64,000 bases of DNA, from positions 59,883,174 to 59,947,173 of the forward strand of contig CM059975.1 in NCBI GenBank assembly GCA_030490835.1, in the 5' to 3' direction. The first letter of the stretch is position 1. Every line of letters starts with the position of its first letter. Below, in pieces: positions 46,498-60,400 of the stretch. Below the pieces are notes generated by a model. The model saw nothing but the letters and a program-made list of their open reading frames with translations, was not told where the DNA came from and made no database searches. The translations under genes and the position numbers were made by a program. The stretch is from Annona cherimola. Lineage: Eukaryota > Streptophyta > Magnoliopsida > Magnoliales > Annonaceae.

Positions 46498-46595
46498 TTA
46501 AACAAGTGTATAAAAAATCTTTTACATGAATTTTTTTAAGTAGGCTAAGTAAGGCATTTACTTAGACCGAGCTAACAGGATCATTTTTTTAATCT
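46498..46595. mobile_element. Half of a foldback MITE fused to the gypsy-1 LTR
   Basis: ACAAGTGTATAAAAAATC and GCTAACAGGATCATT resemble one arm of the 57,580-57,735 fragment and of the MITE family at 49,977 and 55,318. The other arm is missing. The join coincides with the LTR truncation, so one deletion probably removed both. Confidence 0.5.
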
Positions 46596-47073
46596 ATATT
46601 ACATAGTTAAACTCTTACCTAGGATAACCTTATAATTAATACTGAGGGATTTATCAAATTTACTTATAGGAAAAAATCTATTTAGCTAGAATTGTTTCCG
46701 CTCTTAAAAGTTATCAAGAGTTCATCCTTTTTTTAAAATAAGATATTTACTATAATTAAATCATATGTTACAGTAAAAATCTAAAATGACATTCTCTATT
46801 TCATTCCTTATTCCAAAGCAGGATTGAAAAACTTCTTGCAAATGTTTACACCAAGGATTGCACACATTATTGTTTTACAAAAAAATTTCTTATAAAAAAA
46901 GATTTAAACAAAACTCTCTTGGATGAAACTTTGGTTCCTGGTGATTGCGAATGAGTTCCTCCATTTATATCCTTTGGTTAATTATTGAATACCAATCTTC
47001 AACCGGCACATTTCCCTAAAGCTCTGGGATCAGAAGAAGTCGATTACAGAGCTTTAGCAGATGAGAAGACTAA

Positions 47074-47354
47074 GGGTGTGTTTGGGAATGAATAAAACTT
47101 TTGGTGAAAAGTTTTGAAAAATAAAAGTTGTCAAATTATGTGATATGATAGGGGTAATGATGAGGAGTAAAGAGGATAAAGTTAAAATAGATAGGTTAGT
47201 TGTATAGGTAATTGTGTAGAAATGATTGAAAAGTAGGGTAGTTTGTGTTAGAAGATGTAAAAAAATAATTAAAAAATAGAAGAATTGTAGAGAATGAAAA
47301 GTTTTAGATTGAAAAGTTTTAGGTGAAAAGTTTTTGTTATTGCCAAACACCCCC
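47074..47354 (+). mobile_element. MITE with GGGTGTGTTTGG termini (Tourist-like)
   Basis: Starts GGGTGTGTTTGGG and ends GCCAAACACCCCC, flanked by TAA on both sides (47,071-47,073 and 47,355-47,357). Internal inverted similarity around AAAAGTTTT. No ORF. A 3-base TAA target repeat fits PIF/Harbinger-derived Tourist MITEs; hAT origin cannot be excluded. Confidence 0.75.
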
Positions 47355-49049
47355 TAAAGTTGAAAGCTTGCAATTTTGGTGGATGAAGAATTTAACACTT
47401 TTTTTCCAGCGCTCAACGGCCTTGTTTTTCACGGAATCGAAACCCATATTAGGGGCATGCATGCCATGAGTAAAACAACTGCCCTAAGGCAGTTTCACAA
47501 AGAATTTAACACTTGACTTGAAAAGAAATCTCTCTTGTTAACACTTATAACGGAGTAGGGTAGGGGATGTGGAGAGTGTGTAAAGAAAAGAATAGTTGCT
47601 AGGCATTTATGGAATTGGAGAGTATAACAATTTGCACTCATGAAACTCAAGTTTACCCCAACCCTAACCTCAACCCTAATTCTAACTCTATTTATAAAAT
47701 ATTAATCTGAACCTTAATCCTATTTATTAAACTTTAATCCTAACTCTATTTTAAAAAATGAGGTTCAGGTTGAAATTTATGTTAATAAATTTACATTTTA
47801 TTTAAGAATGATAAGTTTAGAATTTCATATGAAAAAATAATAATAACAAATTATGTAAATAAAAATAATAATATATAATCAAACTATAGCCTTTTTAAAA
47901 ATATAGTAATATAAAGAATATTATAGAAAAATTTAACGTTAAAAAAAGATAAAGGAAGAAAATTAATGAATATAAAACTAAATTATAGAAATAAAATATA
48001 AATAAAAAATAATATACTTTATCTATAATATAATTACAATATGCCAAATTTGTATTCAAATATAAATATAAATAATATAAAATGCACAAAATATAAAGAA
48101 ATATTGATTAAATATGATATATATATATAATATATTTTAAAATAAATAGCACATGAAAAATTAGTTTCGGATTCTTTCGGATTCTTTGGGTTCAAGTTCA
48201 CTTAAACCTTTAACCCTGTCATATTTATAAAATGCGTTTCTCAGATTTCGGTACTTCGGACTCGGGCTGTAAAAAAGAAAATTCTAACATTGTTTGAAAT
48301 CATATTTGGCGGCTGTTTCGGTGCTCAATCCGGCAAAAAGTACACTCCTAGTGGAAAGAGACATTTGTCTTTCTCTTTTGGATTTTAGTGAAAGTGACAT
48401 GCTCGGAAAGTTGATGAAAATGTATGCATATGCAAATTTACTTGGAAAGAGAAATAAGGTGCAAATTCAAATGAAAAGCGAGTGCAAATTACATAATATT
48501 TTTCTAAAATTACAACAAATTATTTTCATTTGCAAAACTGCAAATTACCAATTCAACCCTACTGTGACTCGTCTAAGCTATAATATTCAGATGCAGAGAA
48601 GACGCTAAGAGTATCTTCACTCTCTTGAGCAAGATCGTCAATAGACTCAGAATTGGAATGCTGAGAATGAAAGGCATCCGCTGTTCGAATGTAGCATGAG
48701 AAGATTTTAACTTGTTTTTCTTTTGGATAGATTTGAGTGTTGCTTCAATAACCTTTTCCCATTCTTCTTCTCATGTTGCTCCAATGAGAAAAGCCACTCG
48801 AGAAGATTTATTTGGCCAGGAAATTGTGACTGTTTCTGAGGAGATTTATTTCCTATCCGGTGTAAAATATTTGAAGCATGCACATTTGGGCACTGAAAAT
48901 TATCTCACCATTTAGTTTAAAAATTTCTTCATAAAGCACGATAAAATAGAAATTCCATCAGAAAATCTATGATAAAACCAATTTTGAGAAAATTATTAAG
49001 TGTAAGAAACCTTTTTAAAAATTTATTTAGTTGAAAATGAATTTTAAGG

Positions 49050-49620
49050 ACGTATTTGGTACTTAATAAAATTTTTGAATAGAAAAACGTTCCTGATTGA
49101 AAATTGTTTGAAATGAGAAAATTAATATAATATGATAGAAGTAACGTCAAACTACAGAAAGAATAAACATAAAAGAAAGCTTTTGTAAAAAAGTTCCTAA
49201 TTGAAAATTAATTGGAACGGGAGAATTTATTTGTGTGATATGATAGAGATAATGTCGAACAACACAAAGAATAAAGTTAAAATGTCATGCTTGTATATAA
49301 CTGAGTTACGTTAATTTTGCAAATTTATAAATGGGACCCATATACTAAACGAAAAAATTATTTTCGTAATAATAGTAATGGTTCTAAATACAATAGATAA
49401 AATAAATTTTCTATCAATCATCAAGAAATTAAAAATAAAAAGAATTATATATAAAAGAATTTTGTAAAAGCAGCACCAAAAATAAATAAAATATTGCATG
49501 AAAAGTTATGGATAAATGATCGAAAATAGAATAATTGTATAAAAAATGCAAAGAAAACTAATGTAGTTGTAGAAAGAAAAATTTTAGAAGAAAAAATTTT
49601 ATAGTTTACCAAACACAACG
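49050..49620. mobile_element. Longer MITE-like element with internal duplication
   Basis: Termini ACGTATTTGGTACTTAATAA and (reverse complement of the right end) ACGTTGTGTTTGGTAAACTA are related inverted repeats and resemble the 47,074 family. Inside, a block of about 100 bases (TTCCTGATTGAAAATT..., then GATATGATAGA) is repeated with divergence at about 49,090 and 49,193. No coding potential. Confidence 0.6.
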
Positions 49621-49976
49621 TAAAAATCTCAAATCACTTAAAAATTTCTATACGAAGAATTATCTAGTATAGTACCAAAATCATTCCACCATTTAACAAT
49701 CAGAAGTGAAAACATAATTATTTTTTGAAAAAATAAAAAAAAGAGAGTTTATGATTTCTATTTTTCAACTTTAAAATATTAGACCAAACTTTTTGATAAT
49801 CTCATTAAGAAAAATCTTATGGCAAAAAATCATTATCAAATCTTTTGAAAGCAACTGGACTTTCAAATTTTTAGAGAGAGGACTTTCAAAAATTGTAAGT
49901 GTAGTATGGAGTAATTTCTCCCAAATGATTTTTATGATGAATAATTTCTATGAACATACTTTAACTAAAGAAATAA

Positions 49977-50365
49977 GGAAACTAATTTCATGCAACCAAG
50001 TGCACTTAGCTTCAGTTCACCCAGGTGCATTTAACCTATTTTGCAAAAAAAATTTCAAGATTGTTAATCTCAATATATTTAACACGTGTATAAATTTTTA
50101 CCATTTTTGAATTTTTTAGATATTTGTTTTTAATTTTTTTAAATTAGTAGCATTTTCAATAATTTTAAATTACTAAAATGCTACTGATTTTAAAAAATAA
50201 AAAATAAATACCTAAAAACTCTAAAAATGGTAAAAATTTATAAACATATTAAATACACTTAGATTAACAATTTTGTAAAAACAATTTAAAAAATACTAAG
50301 AAAATTAATATTTGCACCTGAGTGCACCAAAGCTAAGTAAACCCAAGTGCATGAAATCAACATCT
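49977..50365. mobile_element. Foldback MITE copy A (Mutator-like)
   Basis: Left end GGAAACTAATTTCATGCA pairs with the right end TGCATGAAATCAACATCT; sub-terminal CACCCAGGTGCA / TGCACCTGAGTGCA also pair. Most of the body is one long inverted repeat folding on itself around 50,165, with arms containing TTTTTACCATTTTTGA and AAAATGGTAAAAATT. Flanking nonamers match at about 7 of 9 positions. Confidence 0.75.
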
Positions 50366-50471
50366 AAAATATAACCATAAAAATTTTGAGTTCACTAAGT
50401 TTAGAAAGAAATCCATTAGGGAAGGCAACACGTGCGGCATTTACTGAGTTCTTTTCAAGCTTTGCTCTTTA

Positions 50472-50762
50472 GGGTGCGTTTGTTTGGGACAAAAAAATGT
50501 CAACAAGAACTTTTCAATCCAAAACTTTTCACTCTCCATAACTATTCTATTTTTTAATTATTTTTTCACATTTTCCTATACAAACTACCCTACTTTTCAA
50601 TCATTTTTACACAACTACCCATACAACTAACCTATCTATTTTAACTTTATTCTCTTTACTCCTCATCATTACTCCTATTATATCACATCATTTTCTATCA
50701 ATTTGACAACTTCTACTTCAGAAACTTTTCATCAAAAATTTTACCCCTAACCAAACACACCC
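50472..50762 (-). mobile_element. MITE with GGGTGTGTTTGG termini, reverse copy
   Basis: GGGTGCGTTTGTTTGG to CCAAACACACCC, with TTA/TTC at the flanks. The interior (CAACTACCCATACAACTAAC and CTCCTCATCATTACTCC) is the reverse complement of the 47,074 element. Confidence 0.75.
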
Positions 50763-51484
50763 TTCGTGTTTGGATGTGGTAACACTCCATAGTAAAAAGT
50801 TTTTGTTGGATACGTTAGTAAAAAACGTAAAAGAAGATTGAAGGTTGTGAAGGTTTTAAAAAAGAGTTGGAAACTCGGCAATAGCTAAGGACCCCAATTA
50901 AATCTTCTAAAACTAGTAGAGACGTATTATGTTCTCTTGGGATTAATAACAACGGAGAGAATGAATCTAAGAGTTGGATGGATTGCGTAAGGATTCTTCC
51001 AGGGCCTCTTGGTCTTAGCAAATTCCCATGCTAGCCTCATACAAAATTCTCATGGATTCAATTCCATACATGAGCCACGGAAAAAAAATGTATCGAACAC
51101 CATTTGAGTCCCCGGCTACTAAAAGACCCATTCCAGCCTTGTTCGCTATCAAGACAAACTTACAAAATGAAGCAAGCAAAAGCACCTTGATTCATGAATC
51201 AATGGTAGAAGATATTTTCAAGAAAAAATTGATGGACGAAAAACTTGAGATAGGTGAGCTTTCTTAAGTACTATCCGACAATATGTCCATCGCCAGGCTA
51301 AATATAATAAAATTGACATCTGCCCCTATTATCTAATTAAATTTGTGAAGCAGAATACACCCTCAGCAGGTCTCAGCCCAAGAAAACTACCACATCCGCG
51401 CATAATGCTTACTTCACAAGATAAATTACCAAGAAAATACCAACTGACGTGCACAACATCCCATCAGTCTCCAACAAGAATTCT

Positions 51485-54400
51485 CTATGTCTGGATCACA
51501 AACAAAGGCTGCAAACGAATATAAAATGGCAAAACCATTATTTACGTGGTTCAAGAAAAAAAAAATTAAAAGATAAAAAATTCATTCACAGCTACTCTGA
51601 ACATATTGATGGTTCAGGCAATGGTATAACTCACCGTGTCCACACTGACAGATTTGCCATCATCCACAAGGATCTCCAGGATTGTTCCTGATCGATCAGC
51701 CTGAAACAGCAGGAAAATATCATCAGAAATAAGAAAAGGGAAACTTCAATATCCTGTGATTGTCTTTGCTTTATTTTTTAACCGAATAAAATTCCAAAAT
51801 TCCATTCCTGCCAAAGAATTCATACTTCATGAGATGCCTTGTAGAGAATATAGTAACATTTGAGGCAACTAGGTTGGCATTGCATTTATCAGTATCTTTG
51901 GCAACTAGAAATGCAGAAGCAACATATGGAGACTCATTTATCCCTCCAGTTGAAGAAACATTAACATTGACCCATTAGTTAACCTTCATGAGATAAGATA
52001 GAAATGAGGTTTCAATCCAATTAATCTCACGCTTGATGTCCATGAGACTAGTAGTGCAATGATTAGTTTCTAGTTTCAGGTAACTAGTAATCATTTTCAT
52101 CCCAAAATTGTTCTGTATGAATCCAATTTAATCCCATAAGAGTTTCATGTCTAATTTATTCACAAAAGCCTGTAAAACAATGATTCCTCTTTTCAACAAG
52201 CATTTCCTTCAGTTTTGGATTCATATTCAACATTGCAGAGTTAAAGTAACTGCCTGAAAAATATAGAAATATAATAGTACTTATGAGAATAAATGATCCA
52301 GAACTTCAGACGCCATCAATCAGGGGATGAAACGAGACAGACTACGAAATTTGTAAACAATTATCTACAAGACTACAACAAGGGCATGAGATAATTGCGC
52401 AATGAAACTAATTTGCATTCACAGCAGACAGGTTACTCAGTAAAATCATTTCCTGTTATGGCAGTTGAACCTTGTAAAGATAGATGCACTAGTTTAATCA
52501 GCAGAGAGCTTATGAAGTTGGGTTATCAATTGAGGATTTATGGCATTCCAGGGAGATCAGTACCATCAAATAAGCATTACAAATATGACCAAACTCCATT
52601 TTACACTATTTTCAACCAATTACCAACAAGACAGCCTGTAAATCTCCTTCGGAATGTTAAATTAGGAGGATATGGACTTGGAATTCGCACAAACAGGGTT
52701 ATTATGGAAGGTATGCCTCAAATCATGCAGTGGAAAATGGAAAATATAGACGATGATGAGGAAAGAGGAGGATGTAGAAAATGGAAAATATAGACAATGA
52801 TGAGGAAAGGTGCAGACATTATGTATTGGGATGGGATATTGTTTCAGGAGAGAACAAAATTCAAAATTTTCCAAAACTGGAATCCAAATCCATGTCATCT
52901 GAACATGCCTCAAATCCTCTTTTTTTCTTTTAAATATTAATTCACCTACATTTCACAAGAGTTCCAATAGGTATTATCAACTAAGTTTAAAGGACAACTA
53001 AAGCAATTTATTGGGCTATTTGATCAAACGTGGAAGACAACCTCAATACAGCATCGCACCTCTCACACAAATTATCCATATTTATTTTGTAACTCGCTCT
53101 CAACAACTATTCCTCTTTCTTTGAGTATGTTGACCATGGCATAAGGCCCACCAGCCATTTTATGTGTGCAATGCTAGTTTTCAGCAGCTTAAAGTTGGGC
53201 CACATATTTTTACCCTTTCTTTTATAGTAAGCCAAAGTAATGTACAGAAGATCAACTGTGAGCTCAAGTTGAAACAGAAGGTAGGATTAAATTGAAGATC
53301 AATCCAAGCTCAACAAATCGACGGATGCTGATGCCCAAAGCCAATCCAACTGAAGCTCAGGTCGGAGGCACTATCAGAATTCATGTGAGGCATGGTTGAA
53401 ATTAAGATAAATTCATTCAGACAGGGATACACTGATAAGTTACTGGAAAGTATATAGAGTATGGAATATTCCATCAAGCATAGAAATGACCAATCATAAC
53501 ATGATAACAAAATAACAGATACCGAAACAGCCTATTGACTTTGCTAGTAGGAGTTTTTCTCTGACTGCTGGTCCCCAGACCAGATAAAACGGGGCTAATG
53601 TGTTAGATTGATCAGTGGTGTCAATATTTTTGCTTGTCCCATAAAACAACATTCCAATTCTGTAATGCAGTAGCATTAATACTACAGGATCACAGAAACA
53701 AATCTGTATTACGTGAAATTACAGATACATATGGCATTAGCAACTACATATATAGAATTAAGAAACAATTTTGGAATTATACAGATGGTTTAACCTAAGC
53801 TTGTACAGGATAACAAACAAAGGAAAATATTCATTGGAAAGACTTAAATGAGCAAGCAAGAGAGAGAGAGAGAGAGTATGAACCATTACAGGAATCATGA
53901 ATTTTTTTCCCCCCTTTCAGCAGAACAAGACAAATGATGTCATTTTAGACTGTATTATAACACAAATTGACTTCAGACAATACCTTTCTTTCAAACAAGA
54001 GATGGACAAAGGTTCCTACTGTTATAATAGTAAGCTTTAACTATATATCCAAGGTTGTTGATAGTGGATATATACAAAATTGAGAAAATGAAGAATTAAT
54101 AATCAAAAAAATTCAACTTAAATGGAATTTGAAGGGAAATAATATGGAATATTTAAGAAAAAGATGACAAATAGAAGAAAAATGACATGACATAAAAGAC
54201 AATGAGGCAGAATCAAAGTGAAATGAGATGACTTTGTACATTCAGAAAGTAGGAAAACTATATCAGAGAAATACATAAAATAAAAAAATTAAGAAGCACT
54301 ATGAATGGAACGATGAAGACTAAAAGGCCTAAATGACAAACAGGTACAATTTTGAAAATGCAAAACTTACAAAAATAAGTTTTTAAAAATAGAACTCAAA

Positions 54401-57400
54401 AATATTTGCTTAAAAAGTTATAAGTAAAATTTGAGGCTTATGATCATCTTTACAATACATCAGAGACCAAGGTGAAAATGATATTTTTAAGTAGGCTAAT
54501 TTAGAGAAAGAAAGGGTAAAGACTTGGCCCATGTTGAAGAAAAACTATTTCTATGGTTTGTTAAATAGCAAATCATAAGAAAGTATAAAATTAGATAAAA
54601 ACACAACAGCGCAGGAAAATAAAGATGTAACTTATTTTTAAAAGAATTATAGTTTTAGTGAAAGAAACCCCCTAAGAAGTATGTGTAGAAAAATCTCTAG
54701 GCACAAATAGACTTGTGATTTTTCTAAGGTAAGAGAATTGTTGATGGTTTTCTATGATAGTGATAGATTCATGTGGACAGACCCCCCACAAAATGTTCCA
54801 GGTTTCTAACTTCAGATAGAAATTCCTTTCTATGGGACTTTTGGTACCTGCTTACATTTTGTCCAAGCATTTTATAGTGAAGGCATAATTTACCTTTATA
54901 TTTACTCAACAAAACAATAGCTTTCCAATCAGAAGTTATATCGAATATTGGATAGACTAGTCCTCCAAACAAAATACCAGCAAAAAATCAGATTAGTGAT
55001 TTTTTATCCAATCAAGCCTACAGGTCGAGTGCATCTTGCCTATTGACTTTTTGAGTTGGTTCCACTCAAGTAACCAAGTCCAGGTACACCAGTAGTTCTA
55101 TATAGGGGACTAATTCAATGCACCCAGGTGCAAAACCTATTTATTTTTTTTTTGAAATTTTTTCACACAACTGTTAATCTAAGTTTATTTAACATGTGTA
55201 TCAATTTATACCATTTTTGGAAATTTTTAAATTTTTTTTCGGATTTTTAAAAACCAGTGGCATTTTAGCACCTGAGTGCATTGAATCAATTCCCTTCTAT
55301 ATATATATATAGAAGGTGAGTCCTGATCTAGTGCACCCGGGTGCACTAAGCTTCAGTGCACCTAGGTGCAAAAATCTATTTTTTTTATACTTTTTTTTTA
55401 AAATGTTTCTATACAATTGTTAATATAAGTATATTTAACATGTATATCAATTTTTACCATTTTTGGATACTTTTAGATATTTATTTTCGATTTTTTAAAA
55501 TCAATGGCATTTTCGTAATTTATGAATTACGAAAATGCCACTGATTTTAAAAAATCGAAAATAAATATCTAAAAATCTTCAAAAATGGTAAAAATTAATA
55601 TACATGTTAAAAACACCTAGATTAACACTTGTATAAAAAAATTCAAAAAAATTCAAAAATAGGTGAAATGCACCCGGGTGCATTCAATCGATTCCAATAG
55701 AAGGTACATCATACATGGAATTTCCATTTGAAATCTCTTTCATTTATGTATCAACATAGGTCAACACATACAATATTAACCTAGCTATAGAGCATATACT
55801 AGACTGAAAACATGGCCCAATTTTTGAGATATCAAATATCATATATAGGAAAAAGAAGCACAAATGTGCACAAATGAGATCCTCCTGTAACACAATGAAA
55901 ACAGAACACAACTCTTTCCTACTCATGGTATCTTCATACATCTCACCCTCTTTCCCTTTTTTCAAGTATGACAATTACCTTGGCAGCCCTTACGCATCCC
56001 AAGCCATCAAATGAATCTAAACAACACAGCTTAAATCAATCCAATGTTTGTAAAACTTTAAGGCACTGCATCTATTTATATTAAAAATAAATCCATAAAA
56101 CAGTTCCTATGAAATCCCAATTCTAGTGGGATATGCGTGGACTCCAACATAACTCTTACACAATCCGAATCCGAATTCTAATTCTAGTGAGATGCATGCT
56201 GACAAAACCAAAAACACAAATGTAAACCACCAATCAAATAAACCCAAATTTTAATACAAACCTAATAGCATTCTGCATCATTCTTGAAAATATTAATTTG
56301 GTACCAGAAGAAAATTTATTTGATGATTGAACAAAGATTCTTAAAGATTCTCAAAAGAAAAGCCTACAATTGTGGATTCAGAAAATTCCATGGTCCTGCA
56401 AAATTTGGTCAACCTTCATCCATTATTTCAAAAGCAAAGTTGATTCGATTTTTTAAGAAAAATCAGCTCATGAACAACTTGAGTTTCTTGAAGATAAACT
56501 TGAATTTGTTGAAGATCGTTGAATTTGATGAAGATTGCCAAGAAGAAAGGCACATTTGTGAGAACTCAGAAGATCTTGTCATTGTTAAATAGTTTATTCA
56601 ATCATCAGATATTTCATCAACTTTGACTGGAGGACAAGAAAATTTGATTGCTAAAAATTTTAGCATGGACAAATATTTAAGCATTGAGCCATTAAATTCT
56701 AAGGTGGATGAGTTTATTCATGAAAATGAATGTGTTTCCATGAAAAAGGCAAAAAAAAAAAAAAAGCCTTTAAGAGGCAACAACTCAGAAAGAAATTCAG
56801 AAATCATCAAACAACATTTATGCAGTGTTCCTTGATGAAAATTTTAAAGCCTATGAAACACCTGGAAAAAAAATTTAAGAAAAAAAGGAAAGTTGTGCCT
56901 TTCGAACAGTTGTCCAAACAACAAAGTGTCAATTCAACATGTTCGATTACATGATCAGTTAGCACTAAAGTTGAAAACGGACACTACATATTTAAACTTT
57001 GGATGACATCTCTATTCAAACTCAAGGATGAATTTCTTCAAGATTGGAAGAAGAACACAAAACACAGGTTTAATTAGGGGAGGGGACGTTCGGTAATGTG
57101 TATTTTAGTAGGGTTTTAGGATGGGGTGGGAAATAAGAAAGAATATTTTGAAAATTACGTAATTTTTTTTATCAAGGAAAATTATGTAATTGATATAAAA
57201 TGATAGAAATAAAGTTAAAATAAATAGGATAGCTAGAAGGAAAAATAATCAGAATATAGGGATAAAGTTGGAAAAATAGAGTTGTTGGATTATTAAACAA
57301 TGAGTTGGATAATGGGACGGCCGTATGTTTCCCACGCCATCCCACGGTTTCCCCCGCATCGATCTTACCAAACTTCGTCTTAGACTTGTTTTAAAATTAG

Positions 57401-60400
57401 GCATTCTATTTTAGAATTTTTTATTCATGTAATTTTCTTATTTAGGGTCATCTATTCCTTACCATAATAAAATTTGTTTTACTTAATTGGGAAGTCATTG
57501 CAAGTCGGCCAAAGTTAGAATTGGGGTTGTGAAAGAATTTAGGAATTGCATTATGGCTGTAAATAGTAAAAATATATACGTATATCCAAAAATGGTAAAA
57601 CTAGGTTTATATATTAAATATACTTAGATAAACAAATGTATGAAGAAAAAACAAGAAAAGTGTTGTAAATGGGTTTTTTAAGGTGGGTCGCATGATGCAT
57701 TTGCTTAGCCCGGGCTAACAGGATCATTCCTCTTTTTCTCATAACTAAATGCATTGTCTTAGGATCTCACAGAAATCAAATAGAATTGAATTTTTCATTT
57801 TTCCTAAATTCGTCTTGATTTCTTCCTTTTCCTTCCCTTGTTATCTCCTTGAAAGGATCTGCAGCTTCAACCTACGCATTTTTTCCTCTTGTAAATTAAC
57901 AAGCTGAACAGTCAATCATTTGAGCATTTTTATCATCCATTCCTCTTTAGGCAGTCTAAGTGTAGTCAAATCCCAGGAAATGAATATTCTTCTACTATTA
58001 AATTCCCTTTGGAAATCCTTACTAACTATATTGCTTGAAAGGATGAATAATCAAAGCCATCTTTAGTGGCTTATCATTGCTTCTGGGCCACAAATTAACT
58101 ATTGTCCTGCAATGAGTTGAATTGATTTAGTAAGCTAGCTGATTAAGAACACTTCCAATTCACCAAAATGATCAAAAGCAATTTTGCAGCCATGAAGTTC
58201 AGTTGGTGGAAACACACAAGATTCAAATTGCAAATATGTTAATTTGTTATAGACTGATAAGGAGATAAAATCATGCTCGCACTGGCAAAATAATATCTAA
58301 AAGCACAATAATCATGCTCCTTAACTAGCCATTAAGTAACATCACCTTAAGAGCATGTTTGGCAAAATAAAAACTTTTCACTCTCCATAACTGTCATATT
58401 TTTTAATTATTTCTTCACATCTTCCTATATAACTATCCTACTTTTCAATCATTTCTACACAACTACCCATACGACTAACCTATCTATTTTAACTTTATTA
58501 TCTTTTCTGCTCATCATTACACCTGTCATATCATATTATTTTCTCTCATTTCAAAAACTTTAATACCAAAAACTTTCTATCCAAAAGTTTTATCACTTAC
58601 CAAAAACACACTAAATGTCTCTTGTATTACTCACAACTTCAATATTAGGGGTACAAATGAGGTCAGGTTGAACACTAACCCACCCTAACCTAACCCTTTT
58701 GACTAGGTTAAACCAGTATTTTCATAATCCAAGATAGGAGTGGATCAAAAAATTTGCTCAAAATCAAAAATAGAGCTAGGGCAAGTTGAAAGTAGGAGTG
58801 GGTATTGGGCCTAACCCAATTCATTTTTGATTGGGTAAAATCAACATTTTTTTTACTTGAAATAGAGATGGTAAAAAAATTTTGACTTGAATTCAAAAAT
58901 AGGGTTGGGATGGGTCAACTGTGTCCCAACTAGCACATATATTCATTTAATAAAAATTATAAGTGTATTTTCAAATTTTATTATCATTTTTTTCAAAATT
59001 CTCACATTATTTATGATAAACTATATCAACAATATAAGAATCAATAAGGGCATTTGCATATACGCACATAAATCTTATACATATTGTAGTTTTCTTAGCA
59101 TTTTGGAAACACTGGTAGAAAAATATTATTATTTTAGGAAAATATTTTTTAAAACGCCAAAATTCATTCTGAATGAAGTTTGTTTTATTAACTTATATTA
59201 ATAAAATTAGACTATAGTTACTCATGTTTTATTTTAGCAATGATGTTTACTTCTATTAATTAGTAAAATATTGAAGCATGCAATAATTAAATTTAGCATA
59301 GATGTATTTTTATGTTTGATTGGATTATAAACTCTTAAAATCTTCATACTTGACCCATGGTTTTTACCCGATCCATCATCCCAAGACCAATCGAAAATTT
59401 ATCCTGAGAGCTATTGAAAAAAAGTGAGAGTCCAACTGACCTTTTCCCAACCCGATATAAAAAATAAGATCAGATTGATTTGTAAAAGTAGGATCGGGGT
59501 TTGGCAAACCTTGATCCAGTATATCTCATTCCGATTCCCAATCCTAATTGAAAATGTGTCAACCCAAATAGACCAGACACCCCCCACATATATCATTTAT
59601 TAAAAAAATTTTATAAGCATATTTTTATCCTATTCTCTTTTTTAAGAATTTCACATTATTGATGATTAACAATAATTTAATTTTAAAAATTAATCTTGTA
59701 ATAATTAGCATGTAAGATTGCTATAAATGAGATTTTAAATATCGAAATTTAAAATTGACCCAAATTTTTTAAACCAAGTTACTGGTTTAAGTCGCAAATG
59801 GAATTTTCAATCAGATACGCTTCACTAACTTATTTTAATAAATTTGTCACATGATCTTTGTTTAATAACGTTTTACAATGATTAATGGTGCTAAACTTTC
59901 ACTAATTAGCAATATGTTGACGCATTTGGCCCATTTGATAAGTACATAAATTCTTAAAACTATACCACTTGATCCGCATTTTCAAATCAAGGTCCAACAC
60001 CTATCAAAAAAAGGTTAGAGTTGGGTTTCCCGATCTAATATAAAATATAGGGTTAGACAAAAGGTTTTCAAAATATGGTTAGGGTTCAATCAACCTTAAC
60101 TTGGTATGGCCTAACCAGACTTTCACCGTATAATATATGACCTATCTTTCTACCATTTCCAAACAATCATGATATGCATTTCTTCCCTCAGCAACATACT
60201 AAGCTCTTGACTCGGCTACAACATATCCTTGTTCATGAGTTATCGCACTGATGTCAAACTTCAAAAAGAATAAAGAAAAATAACCACCAAGTCTGACAAA
60301 TTCGTTTTGTCAGTCCACATGCTAAAATAATCAGGGCTGCTCTTGATGTTAATGAGCCACTAAGATTGTTTGTGTTCAACTTTTCGAATGCCTTCATGCT

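Larger units (their letters stand above)
46596..51484. other. AT-rich spacer between the transposon block and BCCP
   Basis: No convincing gene. It holds the MITEs annotated separately, a degenerate CCCTAA-like stretch (47,655-47,765), an AT-rich run (47,800-48,170) with long A/T repeats, and short open frames that I do not recognise at 48,294-48,608 and 51,028-51,267 (plus strand). The latter (79 codons, balanced composition) might be an old coding fragment; nothing supports expression. The BCCP 3' untranslated region lies at the right end. Confidence 0.6.

Noticed and set aside
47655..47765. Telomere-like CCCTAA/AACCCTAA stretch
   Set aside because: Only a few imperfect units in an AT-rich spacer; not a tandem telomere array.
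56284..56954. Endogenous pararetrovirus fragment
   Set aside because: Charged Lys/Glu text is only generically similar; no reverse transcriptase, movement or coat motif is visible.
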